Origin: Emcibacter sp.
GTDB lineage: Bacteria; Pseudomonadota; Alphaproteobacteria; Sphingomonadales; Emcibacteraceae
DNA: 64,000 bases
Direction of reading: 5' to 3'
Assembly: GCA_021647465.1 (NCBI GenBank)
Contig: JAKIUQ010000009.1
Coordinates: 1 to 64,000, forward strand
Shown here: positions 35,831 to 46,500 of the stretch, piece by piece
Numbering within the stretch: the first letter of the stretch is position 1
Layout: the number at the start of each line of letters is the position of its first letter
Notes under the pieces: model-generated
What the model was told of the DNA's origin: nothing
Databases searched by the model: none
The model's input: only the letters and a program-made list of their open reading frames with translations
Translations under genes and position numbers: made by a program

Positions 35831-38617
35831 TTATATATTAAATCCGCCGTCGACAGACCCACCCAACCGTCTTAATCCGTCCTGATAATTGCCCAGTTGT
35901 TTCAATAAATAGGGCGGCACAGCACCGGTTTTCAGACGGGCTTCTTTCAGGAGGTCTGCCTTGACAGGATCATAGGTCAATGAACGAAAGGCGCGTTTTA
36001 TGGTTTCAAGAGCCGCATCAAGCTGTGAGCTGACATAGGAGGCTTCCTGTTTTGACCTGAGCGATAATCCTGCGGGAAGTTTTAAGGCAAACACGCCGCC
36101 AAGGTTATCAGGATCTGTGCCAAGAGACTCGGCACCAATAGCAGAAATTTTTTCGAATGACAATATTTTTGCGGGCTCCAGACCAAGTTTAACCAAGGCA
36201 TCTTTCCCGCCTTTTCCCGCTATGATATCCAATGTGGATCCGTCTTTGGTCTCGATCTTTAACTCAGGCCCATTGGGCCCGGCAACCTGTACCGCTTTAA
36301 TATATCGATAAGAGAGCTTCTGGATTCTTTTGGCCAATGCCGTGAAGTCATCCCCCGCATTGATGGTTATTTTCTGCGCCCGTCCCCCATTGACAGAAAT
36401 AAAGAAGTAATCTCCGGCGCGGGCCGATGTCTGGGTTTCGATATCACGTGTTTGTGTATTGTCATAAAGTCCCGTTGGCAGACCGAGTTTGGTTAACACT
36501 GATGAACCTGCCGCCGAAAAGGCGAGGGCGGAGCTGCCATTATAACCTGAGGCCCCGCCAAATTGCCTGATCCAGTCTGCCGTACCGGAAACCGCATCAA
36601 TTTTTGCGGCAAAACCATCCGTGGCACCGGTTTTTGCGCCGCCCGGCAACGTGCCACTGGTTTTCCCGGCCACATAAACGGCGCCCCCTTGTACGCTTAG
36701 GCCTTCTATTCTGTCGGTTGCGCTTGACCCCAGAAAATTGGTCCAATCCGCATTGAATGAGGTTCCCGCATCATTTAACCGTGTTACAAAACCATCCCCG
36801 CCGCCGCTATGTCCGTTGGTCACCGTGCCGCCGGATATTGCGCTATTAAATGATGTGCCGACCAAATATATGCCGCCCGCAGCATCCACCGCCATATCGG
36901 TGATGTTGCCGCCCGCTAAATTCCCAAGGTCATATTGGGCCAATTCAATGGTCGGGTCCGCCGCATCAAGTTTTCGAATGATCACCCGTCCGTCATCTCT
37001 TGAGGCGATCAGGATATTTCCGTCGGCGGCGATGGCAACGGCCTCGCCGGTTTCCGTACCGGTGCCGCCAATCTGTGCCGAAGCGGTCAGCGCCCCTGTT
37101 GCCCCATTTAACTTCGTGACAAAAATATCCGACCCGCCGCCGTAGGTGGTGCTGGCATTCAGGTTGCCCATGATTGATCCGGTAACAATGACGTCGCCCG
37201 CGCCATCAATGGCAAGGCTGTTGGCCTGATCGGTTGCGACGGTGTCCTGCTGACGTGTCCAGAGTTCTTGCCCGTCGGCGGCAAATTTTGTGACAAAACT
37301 GTCGAGACCCGAGAATGTGTCAGTGGAGAGCAGTTCGTCATTCACCTGACCTGCGATATAAACATTGTCGGTGCTATCAATAACCAAATCAAAGGCCTTA
37401 GCCTGATCAGAAGCGCCGAGCAGGCGTGTCCAAAGCACATTGCCCGAGGCGTCAAACTTGCTTAAAAAAACATCCTGACCCGCGGAGGCGTTAATTTGGG
37501 TGCCAAAATCCCCCTCGGACTGACCAACCACATAGACATTTCCCTGACTGTCAACGGCGGTGGCATTGGCCTGCGTTGTGAAGACTTCTCCATCATTTTC
37601 GATGATTTCGCCATCTGCATCCGTTATGGGCGGCAAGGGGTTGCCCTGATCCGTTCCGGCGATCTGTCTGGAAAATTCTGTTATGGGTATTGCGTTCGTC
37701 AGGTCGCGTAATTTTGTCAGGGTGGCGGTTTCAGTCGCACCTGATCCGGCACCCTTATTAGACCCCGCGATATATAAAGAGGGCTCGCTTGCCGCGGCGG
37801 TCAAGGTGACTTTTTCCCCTGACCCGGTTTCAATTTTCAAGGCAAATTTTCCGCCGGTAACATCTTCGATGGTAAATTTGGTTTTATATTTCGTGACGGG
37901 CTCATTATTAGGATCAAGCACGGTAAGTGCATTGATTTGCTGATTCATGAAGGTCACTAAATTTGTCAGATTAAGGGGGGCCGTCATCTGAGACAAATCT
38001 ATGACGATGTCATCGTTCTCTGTTGTTTTATCAAGGTTAAGCGTGAATGTCTCGTTGCCGGCAAGTCCTGAAATAATCTGGGTTTTGGAATTTACAGAAA
38101 GGGTTGCTCCCGTAATATCCCGATCATTTTTACCAAGTGAAACCTCGGATGTGACCCTTGGTGCTTTTTCGCCATACATCAAGGTAAGCTTGTCAAGTTC
38201 CGCATCACGGATATAATCCTGCACTTGTCCAAGACCGCCGCGAAACTGATCGCCTAATCTGCCAAGAAGCGCGGTTGGGGTTGATGGCTCCGCCGCATAA
38301 TCGGCAATGGTTTTTAAATTATTAAGGGCCTGATAGAGGGCGAAAAGGGCCTTTTCATCCTTATCTTGGGTTTGTAGCGTATTCTTGCTGCCAAGGTCGA
38401 TAAAATCAGTCTTGCCGCGCAGAGCATTATATTTTCCGGCGAGTGTTCTGCCAGCATTCTGATCCGCCAGGTCCCAAGGGGTAATGACCGAGGGGCCCCG
38501 GCTTAAAGGAGAATTGGAGGTATTTTGAATGGCGGCCACGGTACGGGTCACCACTCTGGCATCATAATAAGCGCCAAGCAGGTTTGAGTCGAATTGAATC
38601 AACTGGAAATCAGCCAT
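35831..38617 (-). CDS. hook-associated-like protein with an internal beta-propeller (SBBP repeats), possibly FlaEY-like
   Basis: The 928-residue protein has no signal peptide. Residues 1-150 are helical. Residues 165-300 and 733-815 each resemble the flagellin/FliD 'hook IN' module (the second reads SVNGGRAQKITINAGDDF, later LVKLGL). Between them, about 350-690, lie six SBBP-type propeller blades of the form AxDxxGNVYVxG followed by DxFxxKFD and a W. The C-terminal helix (853-915) is flagellin-like (SYVSSQLDAALETIKRAF). Proteins called FlaEY in other alphaproteobacteria may be related, but that is memory only. The likely location is at or through the flagellar export system. Confidence 0.7.
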   Translation of the reverse strand: MADFQLIQFDSNLLGAYYDARVVTRTVAAIQNTSNSPLSRGPSVITPWDLADQNAGRTLAGKYNALRGKTDFIDLGSKNTLQTQDKDEKALFALYQALNNLKTIADYAAEPSTPTALLGRLGDQFRGGLGQVQDYIRDAELDKLTLMYGEKAPRVTSEVSLGKNDRDITGATLSVNSKTQIISGLAGNETFTLNLDKTTENDDIVIDLSQMTAPLNLTNLVTFMNQQINALTVLDPNNEPVTKYKTKFTIEDVTGGKFALKIETGSGEKVTLTAAASEPSLYIAGSNKGAGSGATETATLTKLRDLTNAIPITEFSRQIAGTDQGNPLPPITDADGEIIENDGEVFTTQANATAVDSQGNVYVVGQSEGDFGTQINASAGQDVFLSKFDASGNVLWTRLLGASDQAKAFDLVIDSTDNVYIAGQVNDELLSTDTFSGLDSFVTKFAADGQELWTRQQDTVATDQANSLAIDGAGDVIVTGSIMGNLNASTTYGGGSDIFVTKLNGATGALTASAQIGGTGTETGEAVAIAADGNILIASRDDGRVIIRKLDAADPTIELAQYDLGNLAGGNITDMAVDAAGGIYLVGTSFNSAISGGTVTNGHSGGGDGFVTRLNDAGTSFNADWTNFLGSSATDRIEGLSVQGGAVYVAGKTSGTLPGGAKTGATDGFAAKIDAVSGTADWIRQFGGASGYNGSSALAFSAAGSSVLTKLGLPTGLYDNTQTRDIETQTSARAGDYFFISVNGGRAQKITINAGDDFTALAKRIQKLSYRYIKAVQVAGPNGPELKIETKDGSTLDIIAGKGGKDALVKLGLEPAKILSFEKISAIGAESLGTDPDNLGGVFALKLPAGLSLRSKQEASYVSSQLDAALETIKRAFRSLTYDPVKADLLKEARLKTGAVPPYLLKQLGNYQDGLRRLGGSVDGGFNI

Positions 38618-38965
38618 TATAATTTTGCCGAATTGCCGCCCGAATTATCATCGTCATGCCGCACCTTAATTTAATTATCAATCCTATTCACAGGATATAT
38701 TTCCCGATTCTTGAATTATATGAACAATTTGTTAACAAACCAGTAACGGCAGTCTATCACAGCCTGCAAACCCCGCCAATAGGGCGATTTTGCCTAGTAC
38801 TGTTTAAATATTGGACAAATATGGGAGGAATTTCAGGATTCAAGGCCATTATTGCCGAGTTTATGGCTCTGTTTTCTGTGATGGAGGGCAAACTAACTAT
38901 TGAACTTATGGCTGATCCGGTTTAGGTCTTAATAATGATGTTTTAACAATTTTATGGGAATTAAT
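38618..38965. promoter_or_regulatory. divergent spacer with a CtrA-like site
   Basis: This 348-base spacer lies between the propeller-hook protein gene and yggT. TTAA-N7-GTAAC at 38,732-38,747 differs by one base from the CtrA consensus TTAA-N7-TTAA and overlaps a 12-base palindrome TTTGTTAACAAA (38,728-38,739). I found no trustworthy reading frame in it. Confidence 0.35.
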
Positions 38966-39265
38966 ATGGGTGGTTTTGCGTATGATCTGGCTTGGTTGGT
39001 TGGTGCCATCTTTGGGGCCATTAAATTTGGCCTGTTGATTTATATCATTCTTGGCTTGCTGGTCTCCTTTGCGGTCGTCAATAGCTATAATCAGGTTGTT
39101 GCCATGGTTTTGGGTACCCTGCAACGTATTTTTGAACCGATGCTGGGCCCTATACGAAATCTGTTGCCTAATCTTGGCGGCATAGATATTTCTCCGGTTT
39201 TTCTGTTTATTGCCCTTGAATTTGCCAGCCGGATTCTGGTTCGGCTTCTTGTTTCCCTCGCGTGA
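38966..39265 (+). CDS. YggT family membrane protein
   Basis: The protein of about 99 residues has two hydrophobic helices separated by the YggT signature region (FEPMLGPIRNLLPNLGGIDISP). YggT proteins are often near division and folate genes, and the role is unclear. ATG at 38,954 would add four residues. folD follows 38 bases after the stop. Confidence 0.85.
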   Translation: MGGFAYDLAWLVGAIFGAIKFGLLIYIILGLLVSFAVVNSYNQVVAMVLGTLQRIFEPMLGPIRNLLPNLGGIDISPVFLFIALEFASRILVRLLVSLA

Positions 39266-39303
39266 AGGCAGCCCTGTCAACCCGAATTAAAGGAGTTCCC
39301 CCT

Positions 39304-40188
39304 GTGAGTGCAGATGTGATTGATGGCAAGGCTTATGCCACAGATTTAAAGGCGGATGTGGCGAAACAAGTCACCATCCTGAAAGAAAAATATAATCTTG
39401 TTCCCGGCCTCGCGGTGGTGCTTGTGGGTGATGATCCGGCCAGTCAGATTTATGTGCGCAATAAAAATAAATCCACCCATAAGGCCGGGATGAACAGCTA
39501 TGAATATCGCATGGATAGCGATGTGACAGAGGCAGAACTGCTGACGGTGGTGAAGAAATTAAATCTTGACCCGGCTGTGCATGGTATTTTAGTGCAATTG
39601 CCTCTGCCGAAACATATTAATGAAGCCGCTATCATAGATGCCATCGCGCCGGAAAAGGATGTGGATGGTTTTCATGTGATCAATTCCGGCTTGCTGGCCA
39701 CGGGCGGGCGCGGCATGGTGCCTTGCACGCCGCTGGGCTGTATCATGATGTTGAAAGATCGCTTGGGATCGCTGTCTGGTTTGGACGCGGTTGTGGTGGG
39801 GCGATCCAATATTGTGGGCAAGCCTATGGCGCAATTGCTGCTGAATGAAAGCTGCACCGTTACCATCGCCCACAGCCGAACCAGAAATCTGGCCGAAGTT
39901 GTCAAGAGATCAGATATCGTGGTTGCCGCTGTCGGGGTTCCTGAATTGGTCAAGGGCGACTGGATCAAGGATGGGGCCACCGTCATTGATGTGGGGATTA
40001 ACCGTATTGAGATGGCAGATGGCAAAACAAGATTGGTCGGCGACGTTGAATATGCTGCCGCCGCCAAACATGCCGCCGCCATAACCCCGGTACCGGGCGG
40101 CGTCGGCCCCATGACCATCGCGGTTCTGCTGAAAAACACCATCACGGCGGCCTGCCGTATCGCCGGGGTGGATGAGCCAAAAATATAA
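39304..40188 (+). CDS. folD: bifunctional methylenetetrahydrofolate dehydrogenase/cyclohydrolase
   Basis: FolD interconverts methylene-, methenyl- and formyl-tetrahydrofolate with NADP in the cytosol. The family motifs are SQIYVRNK with its active-site lysine, VQLPLP, VVGRSNIVGKPMA and PVPGGVGPMT. The start GTG at 39,304 follows AAAGGAG, giving 294 residues, the usual size; a longer frame from 39,262 would overlap the yggT stop and lacks a ribosome site. Confidence 0.95.
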   Translation: MSADVIDGKAYATDLKADVAKQVTILKEKYNLVPGLAVVLVGDDPASQIYVRNKNKSTHKAGMNSYEYRMDSDVTEAELLTVVKKLNLDPAVHGILVQLPLPKHINEAAIIDAIAPEKDVDGFHVINSGLLATGGRGMVPCTPLGCIMMLKDRLGSLSGLDAVVVGRSNIVGKPMAQLLLNESCTVTIAHSRTRNLAEVVKRSDIVVAAVGVPELVKGDWIKDGATVIDVGINRIEMADGKTRLVGDVEYAAAAKHAAAITPVPGGVGPMTIAVLLKNTITAACRIAGVDEPKI

Positions 40189-40221
40189 ATGTCATAATGA
40201 TAATCTCAAAGAAAGAATAAG

Positions 40222-42078
40222 ATGTTTAAAAATATATTTGCCATTTATGCCGCGCTCGTCATGTCTGTCGGTTTTTCTGGAAATGCAATGGCAAAGGATG
40301 CCCATTCTTATGCCAATCTGGACGCGGTGAGCAGCCGTCATTTGCATCTTGATCTTACGGTTGATTTTGACCAAAAGACGCTGAGCGGTTATGCGGAATA
40401 TGATATTGTGCGCCATGATGCGGCGGCATCCTCTTTCATTGTGGATACCCGGGATTTAACCATTAACCGGGTTGAGGTTCTGGGGGAAAACTGGCAGCCA
40501 ACCACTTTTACGCTGGCCGCGCCCGAGGCTATTCTGGGGGCCAAGCTGACTATTGCCCTGCCAGATGATGCCCAAAAAGTTCGTATTTATTATCGCACCA
40601 GCCCCGAAGCTGCGGGTCTGCAATGGCTGACACCGCAGCAAACGGCGGGCAAAAAACATCCCTATCTCTTCACACAATCCCAGCCCATTCAGGTGCGCAG
40701 CTGGATTCCCATTCAAGATACGCCGGCCCTGCGGCTGACCTATTCTGCGCGCATTAAAACGCCGAAAGATCTTTTTGCCGTGATGAGCGCGGTTAATGAT
40801 CCGGATGCCGTCCGTGACGGTGATTATGACTTCATCATGCCCCATAAAATCCCGCCTTATCTGGTGGCGCTTGGGGTGGGTGACCTGCATTTTAAAGCCA
40901 TGGCGGGCAATACCGGCATTTATGGCGAGAAATATATTCTGGCGGCGGCGGCAGCAGAATTTGCCGATACTTTTGAGATGGTTAAAGTCGCGGAAAAACT
41001 CTATGGCCCTTATCAATGGGGACGTTATGATATTTTGATGATGCCGCCAAGTTATCCTATGGGCGGTATGGAGAACCCCATGTTGAGTTTTATCACGCCA
41101 ACCGTGGTGGCCGGCGATAAAAGCCTTGTTGATTTGATCGCCCATGAACTGGCCCATAGCTGGTCTGGTAATCTGGTGACTAACGGCGACTGGAATGATC
41201 TATGGCTTAATGAGGGGACAACCTCTTATGTGGAAAATCGCATCATGGAAGAAGTTTTCGGGCTGGAGCGCGCAAAAATGGAAAAGGCCTTATCTTCGCA
41301 AGGCTTGCTGCGTGAGTTAAAGACTTTGGAGGATGTTGACACGTCGCTTTATGTGGATTTGGCGGGCCGGGATCCTGAAAAAGCCTTTTCCGGCGTGCCT
41401 TATATCAAGGGTCAGTTATTTTTACTTTATCTTGAGGAAAAATATGGCCGCGAGGCTTTTGACCCTTTTTTGAAACAATATTTTACGGCCCATGCCTTTC
41501 AAAGCATGACGTCGGCAAAATTCATTACCTATCTTAAGGCCAATCTGATGGATAAGCACCCCGGTGTGGTCAGCATGGATAAAATAAATGAATGGGTTTA
41601 TGACACCGGAATGCCGGATGACAGCCCCCGGCCAACGTCGGATATTTTTGCCAGAGTGCTGCAAGACCAGCAGGATTGGCTGGCCGGTAAAATCAGCCTG
41701 AAGGATATTGCCACAACGAACTGGACGGTGCATCAATGGTTGCATTTCATCACCAACCTGCCAGAGGAAATGCCGGAGAAAATGATGCGTGATCGCATGA
41801 CACAACTGGATGAGGCCTATAATCTGACCGCCTCCAGAAATAACGAAATTGCCCATGCCTGGTTGCTGCAAGGCCTGAAGCATGATTATCAAGCCATCCT
41901 GCCCCGCCTGAAAGTTTATCTGCCGAGCATTGGCCGCCTGAAATTGATCCGGCCGCTTTATAAACAATTGGCGACGACGCCCGGCGGGCTTGCCATGGCC
42001 AGAAAAATTTACCGCCCTGCACGGCCCGGCTATCACCCCTCAGCCCAGAAAGTTCTGGATAAAATTCTGGGGGAATAA
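40222..42078 (+). CDS. M1 family zinc aminopeptidase, LTA4-hydrolase-like, secreted
   Basis: The 618-residue metallopeptidase has a signal peptide (cleavage near NAMA-KD). Zinc ligands are HELAH at 308-312 and Glu331 in NEGTTSY. The substrate N-terminus motif GGMEN is at 281-285. The C-terminal helical domain (from about 470) is of the leukotriene-A4-hydrolase type. It trims peptides in the periplasm or outside. Its neighbours are folD upstream and a MATE pump downstream; no operon partner is obvious. Confidence 0.93.
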   Translation: MFKNIFAIYAALVMSVGFSGNAMAKDAHSYANLDAVSSRHLHLDLTVDFDQKTLSGYAEYDIVRHDAAASSFIVDTRDLTINRVEVLGENWQPTTFTLAAPEAILGAKLTIALPDDAQKVRIYYRTSPEAAGLQWLTPQQTAGKKHPYLFTQSQPIQVRSWIPIQDTPALRLTYSARIKTPKDLFAVMSAVNDPDAVRDGDYDFIMPHKIPPYLVALGVGDLHFKAMAGNTGIYGEKYILAAAAAEFADTFEMVKVAEKLYGPYQWGRYDILMMPPSYPMGGMENPMLSFITPTVVAGDKSLVDLIAHELAHSWSGNLVTNGDWNDLWLNEGTTSYVENRIMEEVFGLERAKMEKALSSQGLLRELKTLEDVDTSLYVDLAGRDPEKAFSGVPYIKGQLFLLYLEEKYGREAFDPFLKQYFTAHAFQSMTSAKFITYLKANLMDKHPGVVSMDKINEWVYDTGMPDDSPRPTSDIFARVLQDQQDWLAGKISLKDIATTNWTVHQWLHFITNLPEEMPEKMMRDRMTQLDEAYNLTASRNNEIAHAWLLQGLKHDYQAILPRLKVYLPSIGRLKLIRPLYKQLATTPGGLAMARKIYRPARPGYHPSAQKVLDKILGE

Positions 42079-42136
42079 TACGAAGAATAACAATTTTGCC
42101 CCGAATGTCATGGTGTGAGGCGATTGTAAAAAGGAG

Positions 42137-42175
42137 ATGACTTTTTTGCGTCTTATCCCTATGAACGCCATATGA
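42137..42175 (+). CDS. candidate leader peptide coupled to the MATE gene
   Basis: An AAGGAG site at 42,131-42,136 cannot serve the MATE ATG 36 bases away. A short frame (MTFLRLIPMNAI) starts at ATG 42,137, directly against the site, or more sensibly at TTG 42,146 (9-base spacing). Its TGA overlaps the MATE ATG (ATGA at 42,172). This is the arrangement of a translated leader that controls the next gene. Confidence 0.35.
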   Translation: MTFLRLIPMNAI

Positions 42176-43548
42176 CCCATAACGCAGACCCAGATAACCC
42201 CTCTTGGATCAGGGAACGGATGGCGCGGCAGTTTTCAGAGCTGGTGCGCCTGTCCTTTCCGGTTGTCCTGCAGCGGCTGGGGATCATGACCATGGGCATC
42301 GTTGATACCATGATGGTCGGGCGTTTTTCGGCGCAGGAGCTGGCCTATCAATCTATTGGTTATGTGCCGGTATCTTCGGTCATTATCATAACTATCGGAC
42401 TTATGACGGGTACCATGGTTTTGACCTCTAACGCTTATGGGGCTGGCGATTATAAAAAATGTGGCCGGATTTGGCGGCGCAGCGTTCCTTATGGCCTTGC
42501 CCTTGGCATGATTGGATTTATGGTCTGTCTGTTTGGCGAGCCTATATTACTCATGCTCGACCAGCAGCCGGATATTGCGCGCGGCGGCGGGGTGGTGATG
42601 CAGGCCATCGCCATTGGTATTCCCATGACCTGTATTATGCTTGCCTGCACCTTTTTTCTCGAGGGGATAAACAGGCCCTTGCCGGGAATGCTCTTCATGC
42701 TCGCGGCAAATCTGCTCAATATTCTCCTGAACTGGATATTTGTCTATGGTCATTTCGGCTTTGATGCCATGGGCGCGGAAGGTTCCGCATGGGCGACCAG
42801 TCTGGTACGGACTTTTCTGGCGGTGGGGATGGTTTATTTTATCTGGAATATGAAAGGCCATGACCTGTTCGGCATTCGGCAAAAGGTTGACTTAAGGTTC
42901 CATAAATGGAAAAGGCAGCGCCATATTGGCTATGGAGCGGGCCTGACCAATGGGGCAGAGCATTCGGGCTTTGCGGCTTTGCAGGTTTTTGCGGGCTGGA
43001 TTGGGCCGCTGACTTTGGGGGCATTTGCCATTGCCTTTAATGTTTATGGTATTCCCTATATGATAGCTTATGGTATTGCCGGGGCGACATCGGTGCGGGT
43101 TGGTATTGCTTTTGGCCGGGGGGATCATCGTGATCTGGTTTTGGCGGGGACCTGCGGCATGTTGTTTAATTTGATCTTGATGCTGCCATTACTGGGCCTG
43201 TTGCTGATATACCCTGTTCAGATTGCGGGCGCCTTCACAACGGACTCTGCATTGGTGGCGGCCACGGTGCCGCTGATTATTCTGTCCGCATGGATGCTGT
43301 TATTTGACAGCACGCAAACGGTGATTGGAAATGGCCTCAGGGGGCGGCGGGATATCTGGGTGCCGACGGCGCTTTATTTTTTCAGCTATATTGTGGTGAT
43401 GATTCCCTTGGCCTACTATCTTGCCTTTACTCTTGAGCGCGGGGCCGCAGGACTGTTCGAAAGCACGATATATGCCAGCATTATTTCATTTATTCTGCTC
43501 ACATTGCGCTTTTATCATCTGTCATATCTGGATTTCAGGCGGCCTTGA
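42172..43548 (+). CDS. MATE family efflux transporter
   Basis: The 458-residue protein has about 12 helices in two repeats. The N-terminal MATE pattern is visible (LSFPVVLQRLGIMTMGIVDTMMVGR with split motifs), as is GLMTGTMVLTSNAYGAGD. It exports cationic drugs or metabolites using sodium or protons. It has no ribosome site of its own and overlaps the stop of a leader frame, so translation is probably coupled. Its 3' end overlaps the convergent RND permease gene by 14 bases. Confidence 0.9.
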   Translation: MTHNADPDNPSWIRERMARQFSELVRLSFPVVLQRLGIMTMGIVDTMMVGRFSAQELAYQSIGYVPVSSVIIITIGLMTGTMVLTSNAYGAGDYKKCGRIWRRSVPYGLALGMIGFMVCLFGEPILLMLDQQPDIARGGGVVMQAIAIGIPMTCIMLACTFFLEGINRPLPGMLFMLAANLLNILLNWIFVYGHFGFDAMGAEGSAWATSLVRTFLAVGMVYFIWNMKGHDLFGIRQKVDLRFHKWKRQRHIGYGAGLTNGAEHSGFAALQVFAGWIGPLTLGAFAIAFNVYGIPYMIAYGIAGATSVRVGIAFGRGDHRDLVLAGTCGMLFNLILMLPLLGLLLIYPVQIAGAFTTDSALVAATVPLIILSAWMLLFDSTQTVIGNGLRGRRDIWVPTALYFFSYIVVMIPLAYYLAFTLERGAAGLFESTIYASIISFILLTLRFYHLSYLDFRRP

Positions 43549-46500
43549 CTTGCGGTTTCTTGGCATTCCGAGAGATCTTGACTTTTCTCATTTGGGCGCG
43601 TTTCTTGACCCTCAGGTAATAAAGCGTTGGAACAAAAACCAGGGCGAGTAAAGTGGCCCCGACCATGCCCCCTGAAATGGCAGTGGCCAGCGGCGGCCAC
43701 ATGCCCCCGCCCCAAATGATCAAAGGCATAAAACCGCCAATGGTGGTCAGGGTCGTCGAAATAATATGCCGGCTGCTTTTCACAACGATATCAACGATGG
43801 CATCAGGGTCTGCGGCCCGCGCCCGTTCATTGGCCCGAAGGGCGGCAAGGACAACAATACTGTCATTAATGGCCAGCCCGATCAGGCCCATGGTGCCCAT
43901 AATGCCGGTAAAGCCCATAGGGAAACCAAACAGCCAAATGGCCAGTATGGCCAGACCCACACTGAAAAACGCCACACCGCCAATGATTAATGCAGATGTA
44001 AAACTGTTGAACGCCAGAACCAGAACCCCCATCATGATGACCAGAAGCGGCAGAACGGTTGAGAATAATTCCCCTTCTGATTCGGATCTTTTTTCAGCTT
44101 CGCCGCCAAACTCAAGATGATATCCGTCGGGCAATTCAAAATTTTCTTCTGCCAGTCTGCGTTGGAAATCGGCCAGTGCCACACTGGCCAGACTATAGGG
44201 TTCAATGAAAGCCTGAAGTATATTCACTCTTTGGCTGTCGCGCCGCGTGATGGCCCCATAGGAGGGGATTAATTCCAATGTACCAAGGCTACTGAGCGGC
44301 ACGCCGGGTAAATTCTGTCCGTCGCTGCTTTGGCTTCCGCCACCCGCAATGAGCGCGTTATTGAACAGATAATCAAGGCTTGATCTGTTTTTCCCGCCGG
44401 TCCGAACCCGCACGGGCAGGCTTTCATTGCCTTCAAGTACGCTGCCCCCGACCTGCCCCTCAAGGGCGTTATTCAACTGTTCGGCAATTTGAGTTAACCT
44501 CAGGCCGGCGACTTCCGCCGCATCTTCATCGGGAATAAAATTTAATTTTGGCTGGCTTAAGGAAATTTTTGCTCTGGTATAGGTGATATTCCTGGTCTGG
44601 GCCAGAATGCGGCGAATTTCTTCGCCTTTTTCCGACAGAATATTCAAATCCTGACCATAAATATAGATCTCCAACGGGGCCTCGAAAGGGGGCCCCTGTT
44701 CAAAGGGAATGGCAAAAATCATAGCATCCGGCAAGCCCGTCATCAGATCATGTTGCAGGCGGGGCAGGATATCCACGGTTGCCTGATCGGATATGGTCTT
44801 TACAAAGCCGCCCGCAAAATTATTCTGACCGGCCTGATTCAGAAAGCTGTTGTAAAATACCGCAGGGGGCGTTTCGGCTATGAACCAATAGTCATGGGTT
44901 ATTTCCGGATATTTTGTCATTATTGCGCGGGCCTTATTCACTTGCCGCATGGTTTCTTCTATGCTGCTATGGGAGGGCAACGTCATTTGCAGTTGAAATT
45001 GGTCACGGTCTACGGGCGGGAAGAATTGTTGAACCATGGTTGTGCTGACACCAAAGCCTATCAAGGGCAAACTGATGGATAATAACAGGGCTTTTTTGGG
45101 ATGATCCATGCACCAGCGTAACCCCGAACGATATTTTTCCCGAAGGGGAAGATTGCTATAACCCCGTTGTAGAATACTGGGTTTCGCCCGCATTAATTCA
45201 TTTCTGTCAAAATAACCCGCCAGGGCCGGAATGATGGTCATGGATAAAAAGAGCGAGGCAAACAAAGAGATAATCACGGCAAGGCCCATTGTGCCGATGA
45301 ATTCACCTGTGGGGCCGGGGGAGAGAACAATGGGCATGAAAGTCAGTGAGGTCGTCACGGTAGAGGCAAGCAGGGGAATAGATAAATGTTTGACCATTTT
45401 AGATATGGATGTTTCGATATCTATGCCCTCCCTGCGGGATTTTCGGTATTCATCCACGGCGACAATGGCATTATCAATCAACAGGCCGAGCGCAATGATC
45501 AACCCGGTGATCGACATCTGATGCAGCGGGATATCCATGAAATTAAATGCCGCCATGACAATTAATACCGTCAGCGGCAGGGCGGTTGCCACCAATAAAG
45601 CCGATCGCCACCCCATCATGAAAATCATGATAATGACGATAATAGTCGCGCCCAGAAAGATATTGCCAATGAGGGTCGACAGGCGGTCTGTTGAATAGAC
45701 ATCCTGATTAAAGATTACGTCAGCCTTGATGCCCTCAGGCAAGCCCTTTTTGAATTGATCGACTTTGGCCTGGAGTCTGGCCGCCCATTGGTCGACCCGA
45801 ATATTGTCTTTGACCTTTGCCCCCACGACAATGCCGCGTTTTCCATTGAGAATGGCCGCGCTCTGGACGGGCTTGCGAAAGCCCTTCATGACGGTGGCAA
45901 TATCACCCACTTTTAAGAATTGCCCGCCTTTGATCTGTTTTAACGGGATGTTGCGAATACGGTCTTCAGATTTAAGTTCACCGCCCACTTCCAGAATTAA
46001 ATCATGCCGCCCGTTACGTAATTGACCGGCAGAAGCCTTAGAATCCGTTAAGGCGATAGCGGTTGAGACATCTTTAATGGTCAGCCCGACAGAGGAAAGG
46101 GCATCAGGATTAACCGTAACAATAAACTCTTCTTCCAATTCGCCAAAAACACCGGTTTCCTCAGTGCCGGGCAATGGTGTGAAGATGCGTTCCAGATCTT
46201 TGGCAAATCGGCCCAGAATATCCACTTGTGGCTTAGAAGATATCCCGTCCGGCATGTCCCATGTCAGGCCAACCATGAAGGTGAAAACGGCAGATTTCCG
46301 ATCAAGGATATAGGGCGTTAAGGCCCCTTCCGGCAGCTCTCTTTCCGTATCTTTCAATTTGTCACGAACTTTTGACCAGACGCCCGCCAGCTCATCAATC
46401 CTGATAGAATCGTCTATTTGGATGGCGACAGTGGACATGCCCGTGCGGGATGTGCTGATTAATTGTTTGATTTCGTCTATTTCACTTAAGGCGGCTTCTA

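Noticed and set aside
38656..38925. An 89-codon plus-strand frame between the propeller protein gene and yggT
   Set aside because: It has no ribosome site, no recognisable family, and it covers the promoter spacer with the CtrA-like site.
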